DNA from: Candidatus Dadabacteria bacterium
GTDB taxonomy: Bacteria > Desulfobacterota_D > UBA1144 > Nemesobacterales > UBA2774
Assembly: GCA_020054175.1 (NCBI GenBank)
Contig: JAGVLR010000193.1
Coordinates: forward strand, 1-6,049
DNA length: 6,049 bases
Reading direction: 5' to 3'
The translations under genes were made by a program, and so were the position numbers. Below, piece after piece: positions 5,415 to 6,049 of this stretch (the stretch's first letter is position 1; each line of letters starts with the position of its first letter). The notes under the pieces were generated by a model. It made no database searches, was not told where the DNA came from, and was given only the letters and a program-made list of their open reading frames with translations.

Positions 5415-5442
5415 GACCGGAGAACCGTTAGGCCCGCCGGTC
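5415..5442 (-). terminator. Weak hairpin in the pnp-miaA gap
   Basis: GACCGG (5415-5420) and CCGGTC (5437-5442) are perfect 6-bp inverted copies separated by 16 bases, 12 bases after the pnp stop. On the - strand the stem is followed by TTAAGTTCCCTT, which is only mildly T-rich. It may attenuate read-through into miaA or act as an RNA processing site. Confidence 0.25.
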
Positions 5443-5453
5443 CCGAGACAAAT

Positions 5454-6049
5454 CTAGATTGCATTGTTGGTGTAATTCTCTATGTTTTCGCCGAGGGCCT
5501 GCTTCCGGCTGAGCCTTATTTTGCCGTCGTTCTCCCTGCTGATGCACTTGACGAGGATCTCGTCCTTTTCCTGGATGACGTCGGTCACGCTGTTGACCCT
5601 GGTCGGTGCAAGCTCGGAAATGTGAACGAGCCCGTCCTTTCCATAGCCGAGCTCTACGATAGCGCCGAAATCGAGTATACGTTTCACGGTTCCTCTGTAA
5701 ATCTTTCCGACCTCTATCTCCTCGACTATGCCCTGAACGATCCTGACAGCCTTGTCGCAAGCATCCCTGTCGGGCGAAGCGATGCTCACCCTGCCGGTGT
5801 CGTCGATGTCTATCTGTGCGCCGGTGACCTCGACTATCTTCTTTATAGTCTTGCCGCCGGAGCCTATGACGTCCTTTATCTTTTCCGGGTTTATCTGTAT
5901 GGAGATAATCCTCGGCGCGAACGGCGATATGTCGCCCCTCGGCTGATCGATTATCTGCGACATCCTGTCGAGTACGACCATTCTCGCGTTCTTCGCATGA
6001 TCGAGCGCCGTCGAGAGTATGTCCCTAGTGACTCCGACCACTTTGATAT
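5454..6049 (-). CDS. pnp: Polynucleotide phosphorylase, C-terminal part (5' end outside window)
   Basis: About 198 codons are present, read from the right edge to the TAG at 5456-5454. The visible part starts in the end of the second RNase PH core (VVGVTRDILSTALDHAKNARMVVLDRM). The linker ISPFAPRIISIQINPEKI leads into a KH domain with the GxxG loop in VIGSGGKTIKKI and the strand AQIDIDDTGRVSIASPD. An S1 domain follows (GKIYRGTVKRILDFGAIVEL, then DGLVHISELAPTRVNSV, then IRLSRKQAL). This order is diagnostic of PNPase, the trimeric phosphorolytic 3'-5' exoribonuclease of mRNA decay. The catalytic residues lie upstream of the window. The tail after S1 is short (about ten residues, ENIENYTNNAI), without the long acidic or RNase E-binding tail of some species. 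miaA follows on the same strand. Confidence 0.96.
   Translation of the reverse strand, partial: IKVVGVTRDILSTALDHAKNARMVVLDRMSQIIDQPRGDISPFAPRIISIQINPEKIKDVIGSGGKTIKKIVEVTGAQIDIDDTGRVSIASPDRDACDKAVRIVQGIVEEIEVGKIYRGTVKRILDFGAIVELGYGKDGLVHISELAPTRVNSVTDVIQEKDEILVKCISRENDGKIRLSRKQALGENIENYTNNAI

Overview
The window reads as a Gram-negative chromosomal segment. It carries a System I (Ccm) cytochrome c maturation pair, a membrane-anchored c-type cytochrome and exported proteins with Sec-type N-termini. Coding regions are moderately GC-rich, AT-rich stretches are confined to intergenic regions, and ribosome-binding sites are mostly good. I cannot assign a phylum with confidence. A deltaproteobacteria-like or uncultured-lineage origin is possible, but that is a guess.

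Left part (1-1383, + strand): the window opens in the C-terminus of a heavy-metal P-type ATPase whose last two membrane helices carry the P1B-3 (CopB-type) signature. After a 243-base gap comes a membrane-anchored monohaem cytochrome c whose frame is broken by a TGA where the family normally has Trp. The same frame then runs on for 33 more family-like codons. Next, behind its own likely promoter, is an exported Cys-rich TRASH/YHS-like protein. The three look like a small copper or heavy-metal handling neighbourhood.

Middle part (1413-4439): a 583-residue GAF-GAF-GGDEF diguanylate cyclase on the - strand, with an intact active site and inhibitory site, is divergent from a + strand pair. That pair is a CcmG/DsbE-type thioredoxin and a CcmH-type apocytochrome thiol reductase. 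A 187-base intergenic region holds a TATAAT-type promoter for each direction. CcmG and CcmH act on apocytochrome cysteines before haem ligation, so they could serve the cytochrome at the left.

Right part (4455-6049, - strand): miaA (tRNA dimethylallyltransferase, GTG start) lies 66 bases downstream of the 3' part of pnp (polynucleotide phosphorylase, KH and S1 domains), which runs off the window. miaA converges on ccmH, with a GC-rich hairpin at the junction.

I found no tRNA, rRNA, CRISPR array, insertion sequence or phage gene, and no clear new defence or mobile system. The most unusual items are the interrupted cytochrome, the TRASH-plus-degenerate-YHS protein, and the metal-ATPase/cytochrome/TRASH grouping.
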